Assembly: GCA_019096065.1 (NCBI GenBank)
Contig: JAGUCH010000001.1
Location: forward strand, 1,116,001 to 1,180,000
Direction: 5' to 3'
Source of the DNA: Paracyclopina nana
Lineage: Eukaryota; Arthropoda; Copepoda; Cyclopoida; Cyclopettidae
DNA: 64,000 nt
Shown in pieces: positions 34,401-45,079 of the stretch (positions are counted from its first letter, which is position 1; each line of letters starts with the position of its first letter). The notes beneath the pieces were generated by a model. That model saw only the letters and a program-made list of their open reading frames with translations. It did not search any database and was not told the origin of the DNA. The translations under genes were made by a program, and so were the position numbers.

Positions 34401-35330
34401 ACAAACTGCTAGCTACTGCCCATGTACTGAATGTTGACCAGCATAAAATGGAAAGATAAAAATGAGTCATTTACTCACATCTGAGACTTGACTCAGCATT
34501 CTTGACCCAATGCTGAGTTTTGCTGAGAATTTGAGGCACCTGAGTCAACCCCAACCTGTAGATTCAGCAAGGATCTACAAAATCCGTTTTTTGGCTGCCC
34601 TGAAACGCCCACAGTAGTACTTTTTTTCAGCTTTGAGCAGTCTCAGCATTCTTGACCCTTTGCTGAGCTCTGCTGAAAATTTGAGGCATCTGAGTGAATT
34701 TTAAGGGCCGATTTCAGGAGTATCAACAAACTGCTAGCTACTGCCCATGTACTGAATGTTGACCAGCATAAAATGGAAATACTAAAATGAGTCATTTACT
34801 CACTTCTGAGACCTGACTCAGCATTCTTGACCCAATGCTGAGTTTTGCTGAGAATTTGAGGCACCTGAGTCAACCCCAACCTGTAGATTCAGCAAGGATC
34901 TACAAAATCCGTTTTTTGGCTGCCCTGAAACGCCCACAGTAGTACTTTTTTTCAGCTTTGAGCAGTCTCAGCATTCTTGACCCTTTGCTGAGCTCTGCTG
35001 AAAATTTGAGGCATCTGAGTCAATTTTAAGGGCCGATTTCAGGAGTATCAACAAATTGCTGAGTAAAGCCCAAGTACTGAAAGTTGACAGGCATAAAATG
35101 GAAATACAAAAATGAGTCATTTACTCACTTCTGAGACCCGACTCAGCATTCTTGGCCCATTGCTGAGTTTTGCTGAAAATTTTAGGTACCTGAGTCAACC
35201 CCAACCTGTAGATTCAGCAAGGATCTACAAAATCCGTTTTTTGGCTGCCCTGAAATGTCCACAGTGGTACTTTTTTTCAGCTAAGAGCAATCTCAGCATT
35301 TTTGACCCTTTGCTGAGTTCTGCTGAAAAT
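25423..35330 (+). repeat. Left 325-bp satellite array (about 30 monomers)
   Basis: The word GAGACCTGACTCAGCATTC recurs every 325-326 bp (25735, 26060, 26386, 26711 and so on). Each monomer has two related halves: CTCAGCATTCTTGACCC occurs twice about 146 bp apart, each followed by a GCTGAAAATTTGAGGCA block. Monomers carry variant bases (AAAAATGGGTCAT, GCTGTGAATTTG, GCTAAGCTGAGAATTTTAGG) that show a higher-order pattern, for example a four-monomer block of 1300 bp repeated at 26060 and 27360. The innermost monomer (35041-35330) is of the variant type common in the right array (CAAATTGCTGAGTAAAGCCC, TTGACAGGC). Open frames inside are accidental. Confidence 0.96.
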
Positions 35331-35799
35331 TTTCATTTTATCATTATTTGTTTTTATTGCGAATATTTGTCATAGATGAAAGATTTTTTCAGGTGTTCAG
35401 GAGTTTTCCATTTTCTTCCACTTCTTGATTTTGGGGTTGGATTTTTGTGAGCCAAAGTAACTTCGTCAGATTCTTCTGAAAGAAACCATTGCATCACAAT
35501 TTCAAATATGTTTGATAAACTTATTTATGAATATTTTTGGTATTTCCTTGAAGTTGCTCAGCATTCGGCACACAACAGGCACTCAGCTGACACAACAAAT
35601 CAAAGATGCAAAGTGACAGACAATGAATCAGCTGGTAATTTTAATGCAATGATTGCCAATAGCAAAAATACTTTATTATCTGGTTTAATGTAAAACTTTT
35701 TTAAAAAGTAACAAGTGCTTAAGTGGTATCACCAGAGCTTGAATTACCAAAAGAAGCTTTGTTTTGCTTCATTTTCAAGTTTTCCAGTCTCATTTCTGC
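35331..35799. other. Spacer between left array and transposase gene
   Basis: About 470 bp of AT-rich DNA forming the 3' flank of the transposase gene. The minus strand has AATAAA near 35670, about 130 bp after the stop codon. Nothing else is recognised. Confidence 0.5.
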
Positions 35800-38700
35800 T
35801 CAGTAATTTTTGTATCTTTTAGGAGTTTTCAATGTACGACCACCCTTTGTTTGGCGATTCTTTTTGCTTTTCTCCTCATCTTCAAACTTCTTTCTTGCAC
35901 CAATTTCCATTGAAGCAGCCATAGCTTCAAAAAAACTTTTCTTCACTGGCTTGTCATCTGGCTTTGAATTTTTTGGTTGGTTTACATTTTGTTCTATAAA
36001 AGTAAACAAGATTTCTCAAAAAGAAGATAAAGTGATTTATCTTAATCACATTAAATAGCTTTTCAAAAGCTTGAAGGAACTGTGTCAATGAATGCCATAC
36101 ATCTTCAATTTCATGCATAAAATCTGATGAAAAATTATCATTGCTGTGTTCGAGCTGTGTGCCAACTGGGTCATTTTTTTTTTTTTTTTGGAAAATTATA
36201 TGTTTTCATTTTAAATGTACTGCATTTCAGTTTTTGTGTAACAAATAGACAAGGTCAAATAAGCAATGTAATATGGAGGCTTATAGCTCATCAACTATTG
36301 AATTGATTGGCACCAAATTTTGTGGGATTCATAAGAAGAGCATTATGAGCCACCATACCAAATTACAAATATTCATAAGACAAATCTGACACTCTACATG
36401 AAAAAGGACCTGAATGAAATGCAATCATACCTTTCCTCAGTGATTGGCCTTTGAATGTAACAGTGTTGTCTGGCGAATTGTCTTCATCTGGATACAACAG
36501 GTCATCATTTTCATTGTCAAAAATGTCTAAAATAGAAAAAAATATTAAAAAGTTCATTTCTCCAACAAAGAGTAATACAGACTTCTTCAATCCATGAAGT
36601 TGTAAAATAGTTTTGCTATTATTTGTTTGCATATTTTCAGTTTCTTTGTATTTGTCTCTGATAATTTGTCACAATTGTATTAGCAAAAGAGCAAAACCTT
36701 TTAATAAATTGACAAATAGAATTTATTCTGGGCTTTGTAGATACGTATTGTTTAACGAACTATTAGAAACCCAACCACTTTGAAACAAAAATTAGCATTA
36801 AAATTATTGACTTAAATTGAAAAATATAGCATACTTTGCCGTATACTATGTATTTGCATTTCAGCTCTTAATCATTTAGTTTCTAAATAAGCCTGTAAAA
36901 ACAATATTTATTGCTCTTACCATGTCTAGAATGCAATCGTTTCTCATTTGGCTTTGCAACACCAACATCATCTAAAGCTGTTGATCGGGAGCGTTTCTTA
37001 TCCACAGCATCATCTATAATGGTAATTTGCAATTCATGCAGCTTCAAATTCAAAAATTTAAATAAGTATTGCCTTACTTGACTTAGAGTCATTTCCTCCC
37101 TGAAACTTCTTGAGTGGAGTGGAAGTCTTTTCAATAACCAATGCTGTGTCAATTTCTGCGATTTCATTGAGTGATTTCTCAATTCCTGTCCACGGAGTTT
37201 TGCCTGAGCTTTCAAAGCTTTGATGATTCTTCCTATTACACATCTTCTGTGTTTCAAGGAGCCCTTTGGAATCGGGGGGGTCAAAGTCTCCTAGTAATTT
37301 GTAATGTATAGTACTATATTTGTTTAAATGCAAATTGAATCATTTCAAATAGTATTCTCTTGACTTGATTGCCATGATTCAATCAGCATATGTATTCTTG
37401 TTATTCATGATGACAATTAGTAACACATGCATCAAGAAAATCTGAGTCCTCATGGGCAATAATGTACCTCATTAAATCTTTTTTCAATGCAATTAAACAT
37501 CAGCCCAGTCCCAACAGCAAAAAATTAGTATAGTATAAGTACTATTAACCAGTATAGTATGGTGCAAATGAGCAAGTGAGCTAGCATGGATGATACTATA
37601 CTTATAAGCATAGATAAGGTGTTCATACTATACTGATTTTGAATGTTGGTACCAGGCTTTTGACTATTTTGCATCTTAATGCAAATTAATTAAAGGCAAA
37701 TAATCAATTTTGATCCTCAATTAATGCAACAAATCAACATTTGATAAAGCAGATGAGTTTGACATGTCACCATTTTGTATATAATAATTGAAAATTTTTA
37801 TTAAGGTGGCTCTATACTTACTTGCCATTTCCTCTAAACCATTGTTGGATGCGTTCTGCAATTGATTTACCCCATTGTCAGAAAACAAGTTCTCCACTAA
37901 CTTGAAACCATCACTTTCAGAAGCTATAGCACCAAATGACTTAGGTCTTCTTCCTATCTTTGCTGGTTCTGATGTTGGTAATGTCTGACTGCTACATCTC
38001 CCATTTGGGTGAGGCTTGGCACTTTTTCCCTTGCTTCTGCTTCTTTCAGCAGCAGATCTTACTTTTTGACCAGGTTTTTTTGCTTAAAAATAAAACATAT
38101 TATTAATCCCACAAAACATTATTGGCTTCTCATACAATTCATGATATTTCTAGGGCATGCAAAGGCTTCTAAATTGATTGATTATAATACAATATACACA
38201 ATTTTTACATCCTAATATAAACCAGTGTAAGGAGTTATTGCCATGGGTAAAAATGTTTTAGTTTAAGAATCGTACCAGAGTATGACTTGTCCTTGATCAC
38301 CATTCCTTCATCAGAAGCCACATAGCCATCAGGCCTTTCAGATGGATCTGGAGTAGTCAGGGCTTTCAGAAGCTTTCTAATGTGTGCTTCCCGTTTCTCC
38401 ATAGACCACCTATTCCAATTTTCTGCAGCTACCTCAAACTTCTTGTACTCTCCTTTTAGCCTGAAGCGCCCTTCATTGGTTATGGCTGATTTAAAATCAG
38501 CAAGCTGTAAGTGTGTACAAATGCACATGTATGTTTTGCACTTACTATTTTAATCAAATTTGTAGCCTAAACAATTTCGCAAAAATGCATTTATACTTTT
38601 GAATTTATGCTGATTCAATGTAAGGTTTGTTTTTCTAACAATGTCAACTGAATCTAATGTGCCATTAGTTCAGATATCAACCTTACCTGTCCATTTTGGT

Positions 38701-40452
38701 AATCAGTCAGAACACTGACACCCATATCCAGAGTTTGAAGTTTGTGGCCAAATACTGTCTTCACTGCCGAATTAGCAGCCTCTCCTCTCTAAAATCATGA
38801 AGTGACCAGGTTACCTTGACATTCAAAGAGTTGCTGTGTTCTACAGTTTCTCAGTAACTTATCCATGATTGAAAACATCAGAAACATTGTTTAATAACAA
38901 CATCTCAGACTATTATACACCAAGGCCATAATTTTAAAATTCAAGAATGAAAAATTTAAACATGTCAAAAAAACTTATTTCTAAACATTTCTTTGAATTT
39001 GGTAATCTGGTCACATTCCTGATTCATCCAGTTGGCCAAGTTTTCTGAAACCTTCATGCATGGAGTAATCACATAATCCCAAATGACTTGCTTCATTTTG
39101 GCCAAATAAGCATCATTTTGAAAATCGCTTGAGTACTTTGTTCGAAACTCCAAAAATCGCTCGTCATACTCCACTTCATCTCGCAAAGATATCAATCCAT
39201 TTCTCTTGTTGAAAATTGCTGACTCAATTTCAGCTATTTTTTTGGACAAGACACCAACTTTGGTCAAGTTTCTTGACACACCTTCTTTTAAGTGCTTGCA
39301 GCAAGTGACATGGATTGTCTGTTTTTTGAAGCCATTGGTCATACCATTTACAAGTGCACGTTCCTGATCACTCCCAGTGATCACAAAAGTCTCCTCAGTG
39401 AATGATTTGATTGCACTCAAACGCATGCTCAGGTTTTCATAGAATGGTAAAAAATCCTCATAGGTGCACCCAAAATGAAGATATTGAGCTGCTATAAAAG
39501 TTGGCGTCTCATTTGTGCCTACAAAATGAAATAGGACTTCATTTATTCGTTTAATTTAACCATGCTGTTTAGGTAGAATTGATTCTTCTAATATGTCAAG
39601 GCCATTTGCGTTAAAAGGACCATATGAAGCATAACATTTACCCATTCAAAAATTATGAGCATACAGCTTGCACCACAAATTGAAAGGTAATTTGAAGACC
39701 AAGGTAGTAGTATTTGAATTAAAAAGTTGCTTTTATGACATTCTTCATAAAGATGAAAAATAATTTGGTGCAATTAATCAATGCAAAAAAGACATGAATG
39801 GCAATATTGGTCTTATTGGGATAAGCAAATAATGTTACCATACTTCCAACTACTGTTTCTTGCCTTTTACACATAAAATGCGAAAGAAGAGAACTATGTG
39901 GACATGGCTATCTTGAATTACCTTGAACTTCCAGGCATTTGCACTCAAACACAACCTGGGTCAAAAAGAAAGTTCCAACGTTAAAAGTAACATCAGAACA
40001 TAACACAGTTGGATCTCGGGAATCAGTTGTCACGCATGCTCGGGCTAATGCCATCATGTCATTGTGATAAAGGACAACGTCAGGTTGGCCTTGCCTGAGT
40101 TGCCCTTGAAACAGCTTTTGGATGAATTGAGACTTTGGATTGTTCGAATCTGTCATCATATTCACAACCTTAACGCAGGCATTGGCAAGGTTGGTTGAGC
40201 GTGGTCCATACTTTGCCTTGTTTTGGTTGTACTTCCTTAGGATAATAAGTCTCAAAAATTATGCATGCCTAGCTTTCACAAACAAATAAAAAAAGATCAC
40301 CTGTTTTGACACTGTTTGAGGTCTTTTGGGCGCTCAAGTCCAGTTTTCTCTCCCAAGACAGTTATGTACGCACCAATGGGTGGCTTTGACTTGACATTGT
40401 CATCAATGAGGTCTTCAGTTTCAGGCTGGCACTTCATGTGAGGGCGAGTATT
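35800..40452 (-). CDS. Mutator-like (MULE) transposase, ten exons, 5' end unresolved
   Basis: Minus-strand exons: 40301-40452, 39922-40250, 38975-39518, 38687-38786, 38276-38504, 37822-38082, 37078-37290, 36921-37013, 36431-36526 and 35800-35993. They join without stop or frameshift into 736 residues. The DDE-type catalytic core is visible: first Asp in TVLCSDVTFNVG (Asp137), second Asp in VITGSDQERALVNG (Asp211) followed by the TCCKH Cys/His cluster, and a probable Glu in GEAANSAVK (about 344). The YQNGQLADFKSAI...GRFRLKGEYKKFEV block matches the end of metazoan MULE transposases I recall. The last third is Lys/Ser-rich with likely nuclear localisation signals. The 39/38-kb junction uses a weak donor (AATAA then GTTTTTTT) and is the least certain. 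The first exon opens at an acceptor; Met6 could start the protein, but an upstream exon is more likely. Confidence 0.8.
37291..37821. other. Intron of the transposase gene with short inverted AGTATAGTA repeats
   Basis: A 531-bp intron. At 37526-37640 it holds several short inverted copies of an AGTATAGTAT word that could form a cruciform. No coding signal. Confidence 0.45.
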
Positions 40453-40815
40453 CTGTAACCAAAATATTACCTTTCACTTTCTTGGTCAAAATGAAAAGAT
40501 TCCTTTGGCAAAGCCTCCAAAAATGAAAATAAACTTAAGGGTACCAAAATAAAGAAAACTCTGACTATTTGTGTCATTTTTCAACCAAATGAAAAATGCA
40601 AATTCCAGTATTATTATTTTGGTATGGTCTACATTTCTTATTTAATAAAAAAAGTCATATTTGCAAAAAGCAATTTTTTTGGCTATTGCAGCGCCACCTA
40701 TTGGCTTATATGTGCGAAACTTAAAAAGTCATGCATGAAAAGACAACGCACCCAATAGCACCATACTAAAACCCACACCATAACAAAAATTAAACTATTA
40801 ATCAAATAGAGAAAT
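40453..40815. other. Region upstream of the first recognised transposase exon
   Basis: The missing transposase 5' exon or promoter should be here or further right. A minus-strand ATG-initiated frame of about 11 codons before a GTACCC donor near 40540-40575 is possible but unsupported. The word AATAGGTGGCGCT (minus strand, near 40690-40703) also occurs in each copy of the neighbouring 312-bp satellite, on the plus strand. Confidence 0.4.
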
Positions 40816-41180
40816 AGATGAGTTAGGTCCCAAGGAGTCCAAAACTGGTCCTAACTCAAAAACTTCACTACATGGTGCATTTGGCTAGAGCCGAAAAACG
40901 CGAAAACGCCCATAGAAGTAAAACCAGGCTATGACTCAAAAATTACTTTGAGGCATCTCTGGGTCCAAATGCTGATTGGACCTCATGAGTTAGGTCCCAA
41001 GGAGTCAAAACTGGTCCTAACTCAAAATCTTCACTACATGGTGCATTTGGCTAGAGCCGAAAAACGCGAAAACGCCCATAGAAGTAAAACCAGGCTATGA
41101 CTCAAAAATTACTTTGAGGCATCTCTGGGTCCAAAAGCTGATTGGACCTCATCAGTTAGGTCTCAAGGAGTCTAAACTAC
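40816..41180 (+). repeat. About 2.2 copies of a 167-bp tandem repeat
   Basis: TGAGTTAGGTCCCAAGGAGT starts at 40819 and 40986, with a partial third copy near 41153. Each full copy contains TGGTGCATTTGGCTAGAGCC and GAAAACGCCCATAGAAG. Nothing in it is coding. Confidence 0.9.
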
Positions 41181-41189
41181 ATGGTGGGT

Positions 41190-44100
41190 GGCACATTGTG
41201 AAATTTTAAGACTAGCTTTTTTATTTTTCATTTGCTTCAAAAATGACCTGTTTAAAGAGAATTTCATAATTCGGGTTGACAGTAAATGACATTAAAAAAT
41301 TTTTTCATTTGCTTCAAAAATGACCAGTCCAGAGATATTTTCGTAAAATGGGTTTTATAAGGCAATTTGCAAAAAATGGCAGTAAAAAAATTTTAATTTT
41401 CTTTTAGCATTTCTCAACACCCAATTGTTTCAAATTATCATTTTTGAAAAAATTGAAGAGCTTGGTCTTTGTTAACACATGTTTTTTTAGTTTTGCCGAT
41501 TTCCAGCCATAGGTGGCGCTAGCGTAGAGCAAGCAAAATCTGTTTTTCTTGCCACCATTTTTTTCATAAAATAAGAAATGATGACAATTGTGAAATTTTA
41601 ACACTGGCTTTTTCATTTTTCATTTGCTTCAAAAATGACCTGTCTAGACATATTTTCGAAAACTGGGTTTTTATAGGCAATTTGCAAAAAAAGGCAGTAT
41701 AAAAATCTTAATTTTTTTGCATTTCTCAACACCCAAGTGTTTCAAATTATCATTTTTGAAAAAATTGAAGAGCTTGGTCTTTGTTAACACATGTTTTTTT
41801 AGTTTTGCCGATTTCCAGCCATAGGTGGCGCTAGCGTAGAGCAAGCAAAATCTGTTTTTCTTGCCACCATTTTTTTCATAAAATAAGAAATGATGACAAT
41901 TGTGAAATTTTAACACTGGCTTTTTCATTTTTCATTTGATTCAAAAATGACTTGTCTAAGAGATATTTTCGTAAACTGGGTTTTTAAAGGCAATTTGCAA
42001 AAAATGGCAGTAAAAAAATCTTAATTTTTTTGCATTTCTCAACACCCAAGTGTTTCAAATTATCATTTTTGAAAAAATTGAAGAGCTTGGTCTTTGTTAA
42101 CACATGTTTTTTTAGTTTTGCCGATTTCCAGCCATAGGTGGCGCTAGCGTAGAGCAAGCAAAATCTGTTTTTCTTGCCACCATTTTTTCATAAAATAAGA
42201 AATGATGACAATTGTGAAATTTTAACACTGGCTTTTTCATTTTTCATTTGATTCAAAAATGACTTGTCTAGAGATATTTTCGTAAACTGGGTTTTTAAAG
42301 GCAATTTGCAAAAAATGGCAGTATAAAAATCTTAATTTTTTTGCATTTCTCAACACCCAAGTGTTTCAAATAGTTCTTTTTAAAAGATTGAAGAGCTTGG
42401 TCTTTGTTAACACATGTTTTTTTAAGTTTTGCCGATTTCCAGCTATAGGTGGCGCTAGCGTAGAGCAAGCAAAATCTGTTTTTCTTGCCACCATTTTTTT
42501 CATAAAATAAGAAATGATGACAATTGTGAAATTTTAACACTGGCTTTTTCATTTTTCATTTGCTTCAAAAATGACCTGTCTAGACATATTTTCGAAAACT
42601 GGGTTTTTATAGGCAATTTGCAAAAAAAGGCAGTATAAAAATCTTAATTTTTTTGCATTTCTCAACACCCAAGTGTTTCAAATTATCATTTTTGAAAAAA
42701 TTGAAGAGCTTGGTCTTTGTTAACACATGTTTTTTTAGTTTTGCCGATTTCCAGCCATAGGTGGCGCTAGCTTAGAGCAAGCAAAATCTGTTTTTCTTGC
42801 CACCATTTTTTTCATAAAATAAGAAATGATGACAATTGTGAAATTTTAACACTGGCTTTTTCATTTTTCATTTGATTCAAAAATGACTTGTCTAGAGATA
42901 TTTTCGTAAACTGGGTTTTTAAAGGCAATTTGCAAAAAATGGCAGTATAAAAATCTTAATTTTTTTGCATTTCTCAACACCCAAGTGTTTCAAATAGTTC
43001 TTTTTAAAAGATTGAAGAGCTTGGTCTTTGTTAACACATGTTTTTTAAGTTTTGCCGATTTCCAGCTATAGGTGGCGCTAGCGTAGAGCAAGCAAAATCT
43101 GTTTTTCTTGCCACCATTTTTTCATAAAATAAGAAATGATGACAATTGTGAAATTTTAACACTGGCTTTTTCATTTTTCATTTGCTTCAAAAATGACCTG
43201 TCTAGACATATTTTCGAAAACTGGGTTTTTATAGGCAATTTGCAAAAAAAGGCAGTATAAAAATCTTAATTTTTTTGCATTTCTCAACACCCAAGTGTTT
43301 CAAATTATCATTTTTGAAAAAATTGAAGAGCTTGGTCTTTGTTAACACATGTTTTTTTAGTTTTGCCGATTTCCAGCCATAGGTGGCGCTAGCTTAGAGC
43401 AAGCAAAATCTGTTTTTCTTGCCACCATTTTTTTCATAAAATAAGAAATGATGACAATTGTGAAATTTTAACACTGGCTTTTTCATTTTTCATTTGATTC
43501 AAAAATGACTTGTCTAGAGATATTTTCGTAAACTGGGTTTTTAAAGGCAATTTGCAAAAAATGGCAGTATAAAAATCTTAATTTTTTTGCATTTCTCAAC
43601 ACCCAAGTGTTTCAAATAGTTCTTTTTAAAAGATTGAAGAGCTTGGTCTTTGTTAACACATGTTTTTTTAAGTTTTGCCGATTTCCAGCTATAGGTGGCG
43701 CTAGCGTAGAGCAAGCAAAATCTGTTTTTCTTGCCACCATTTTTTTCATAAAATAAGAAATGATGACAATTGTGAAATTTTAACACTGGCTTTTTCATTT
43801 TTCATTTGATTCAAAAATGACTTGTCTAGAGATATTTTCGTAAACTGGGTTTTTAAAGGCAATTTGCAAAAAATGGCAGTATAAAAATCTTAATTTTTTT
43901 GCATTTCTCAACACCCAAGTGTTTCAAATAGTTCTTTTTAAAAGATTGAAGAGCTTGGTCTTTGTTAACACATGTTTTTTTAAGTTTTGCCGATTTCCAG
44001 CTATAGGTGGCGCTAGCGTAGAGCAAGCAAAATCTGTTTTTCTTGCCACCATTTTTTTCATAAAATAAGAAATGATGACAATTGTGAAATTTTAACACTG

Positions 44101-44575
44101 GCTTTTTCATTTTTCATTTGCTTCAAAAATGACCTGTCTAGACATATTTTCGAAAACTGGGTTTTTATAGGCAATTTGCAAAAAAAGGCAGTATAAAAAT
44201 CTTAATTTTTTTGCATTTCTCAACACCCAAGTGTTTCAAATTATCATTTTTGAAAAAATTGAAGAGCTTGGTCTTTGTTAACACATGTTTTTTTAGTTTT
44301 GCCGATTTCCAGCCATAGGTGGCGCTAGCTTAGAGCAAGCAAAATCTGTTTTTCTTGCCACCATTTTTTTCATAAAATAAGAAATGATGACAATTGTGAA
44401 ATTTTAACACTGGCTTTTTCATTTTTCATTTGATTCAAAAATGACTTGTCTAGAGATATTTTCGTAAACTGGGTTTTTAAAGGCAATTTGCAAAAAATGG
44501 CAGTATAAAAATCTTAATTTTTTTGCATTTCTCAACACCCAAGTGTTTCAAATAGTTCTTTTTAAAAGATTGAAT
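41190..44575. repeat. 312-bp satellite array (about 11 copies)
   Basis: CATTTCTCAACACCCAA recurs at 41408, 41720, 42033, 42344 and onward every 311-313 bp. Two variant types alternate: one with ATTATCATTTTTGAAAAAAT, the other with ATAGTTCTTTTTAAAAGAT. Each copy contains ATAGGTGGCGCTAGC. Because 312 is divisible by three, an 85-residue minus-strand frame starting MKKPVLKFHNCHHF reappears in several copies. It has no signal peptide or known domain, and changes between copies are frameshifting. Confidence 0.95.
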
Positions 44576-44639
44576 AAACTTGTTATGTAAAATTATTATA
44601 AAATGCAAATTATCATGAAATAATGAAGTGAAAATAATG

Positions 44640-45070
44640 TGGGCAACCATCTTGGAGGCAAAAGTTCAAGGGGCAAAAGTTCAAGGGGCAAAAGTCCAAG
44701 GGGCAAAAGTCCTAGGGGCAAAAGTCCTAGGGGCAAAAGTGCTAGGGGCAAAAGTGCTAGGGGCAAAAGTCCTAGGGGCAAAAGTCCTAGGGGCAAAAGT
44801 CCTAGGGGCAAAAGTCCTAGGGGCAAAAGTCCTAGGGGCAAAAGTCCTAGGGGCAAAAGTACAAGGGGAAAATATATCCAGGGGAAAATATATCCAGGGG
44901 CAAACATCTAAGGGGCAAGCGTCTTCAGGGGCAAAAATCCCAGGGGCAAACATTTCTAGGGGCAAATGTGTCTAAGGGAAAATGTCTTGGGGGCAAAAGT
45001 CTTTAGGGGCAAAAATCTTAGGGGCAAACATGCTAGGGGTAAATGGCTAGGGGCAAACAGCAAGGGGCAA
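44640..45070. repeat. 15-bp GGGGCAAAAGTCCTA minisatellite
   Basis: About 28 copies of a 15-bp unit, best preserved from 44650 to 44870 and decaying to the right. It ends at the edge of the right satellite array. The strand is strongly purine-biased (G and A). The open frames through it (GAKVL and LLPLG repeats) follow from the period being a multiple of three. Confidence 0.95.
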
Positions 45071-45079
45071 AGTGCACGC

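Noticed and set aside
25423..35330. CRISPR array or centromere
   Set aside because: There are no short repeats with unique spacers. The array is a eukaryotic satellite confined between transposon ends with an inverted partner, which explains it without a centromere.
41404..44110. A family of 85-residue proteins starting MKKPVLKF
   Set aside because: The frame recurs because the satellite period is 312 bp. Copies differ by single-base indels that alter the reading, and there is no domain or promoter.
44596..44975. Repeat proteins of GAKVL or LLPLG units
   Set aside because: Artefact of the 15-bp minisatellite; four frames are open at once.
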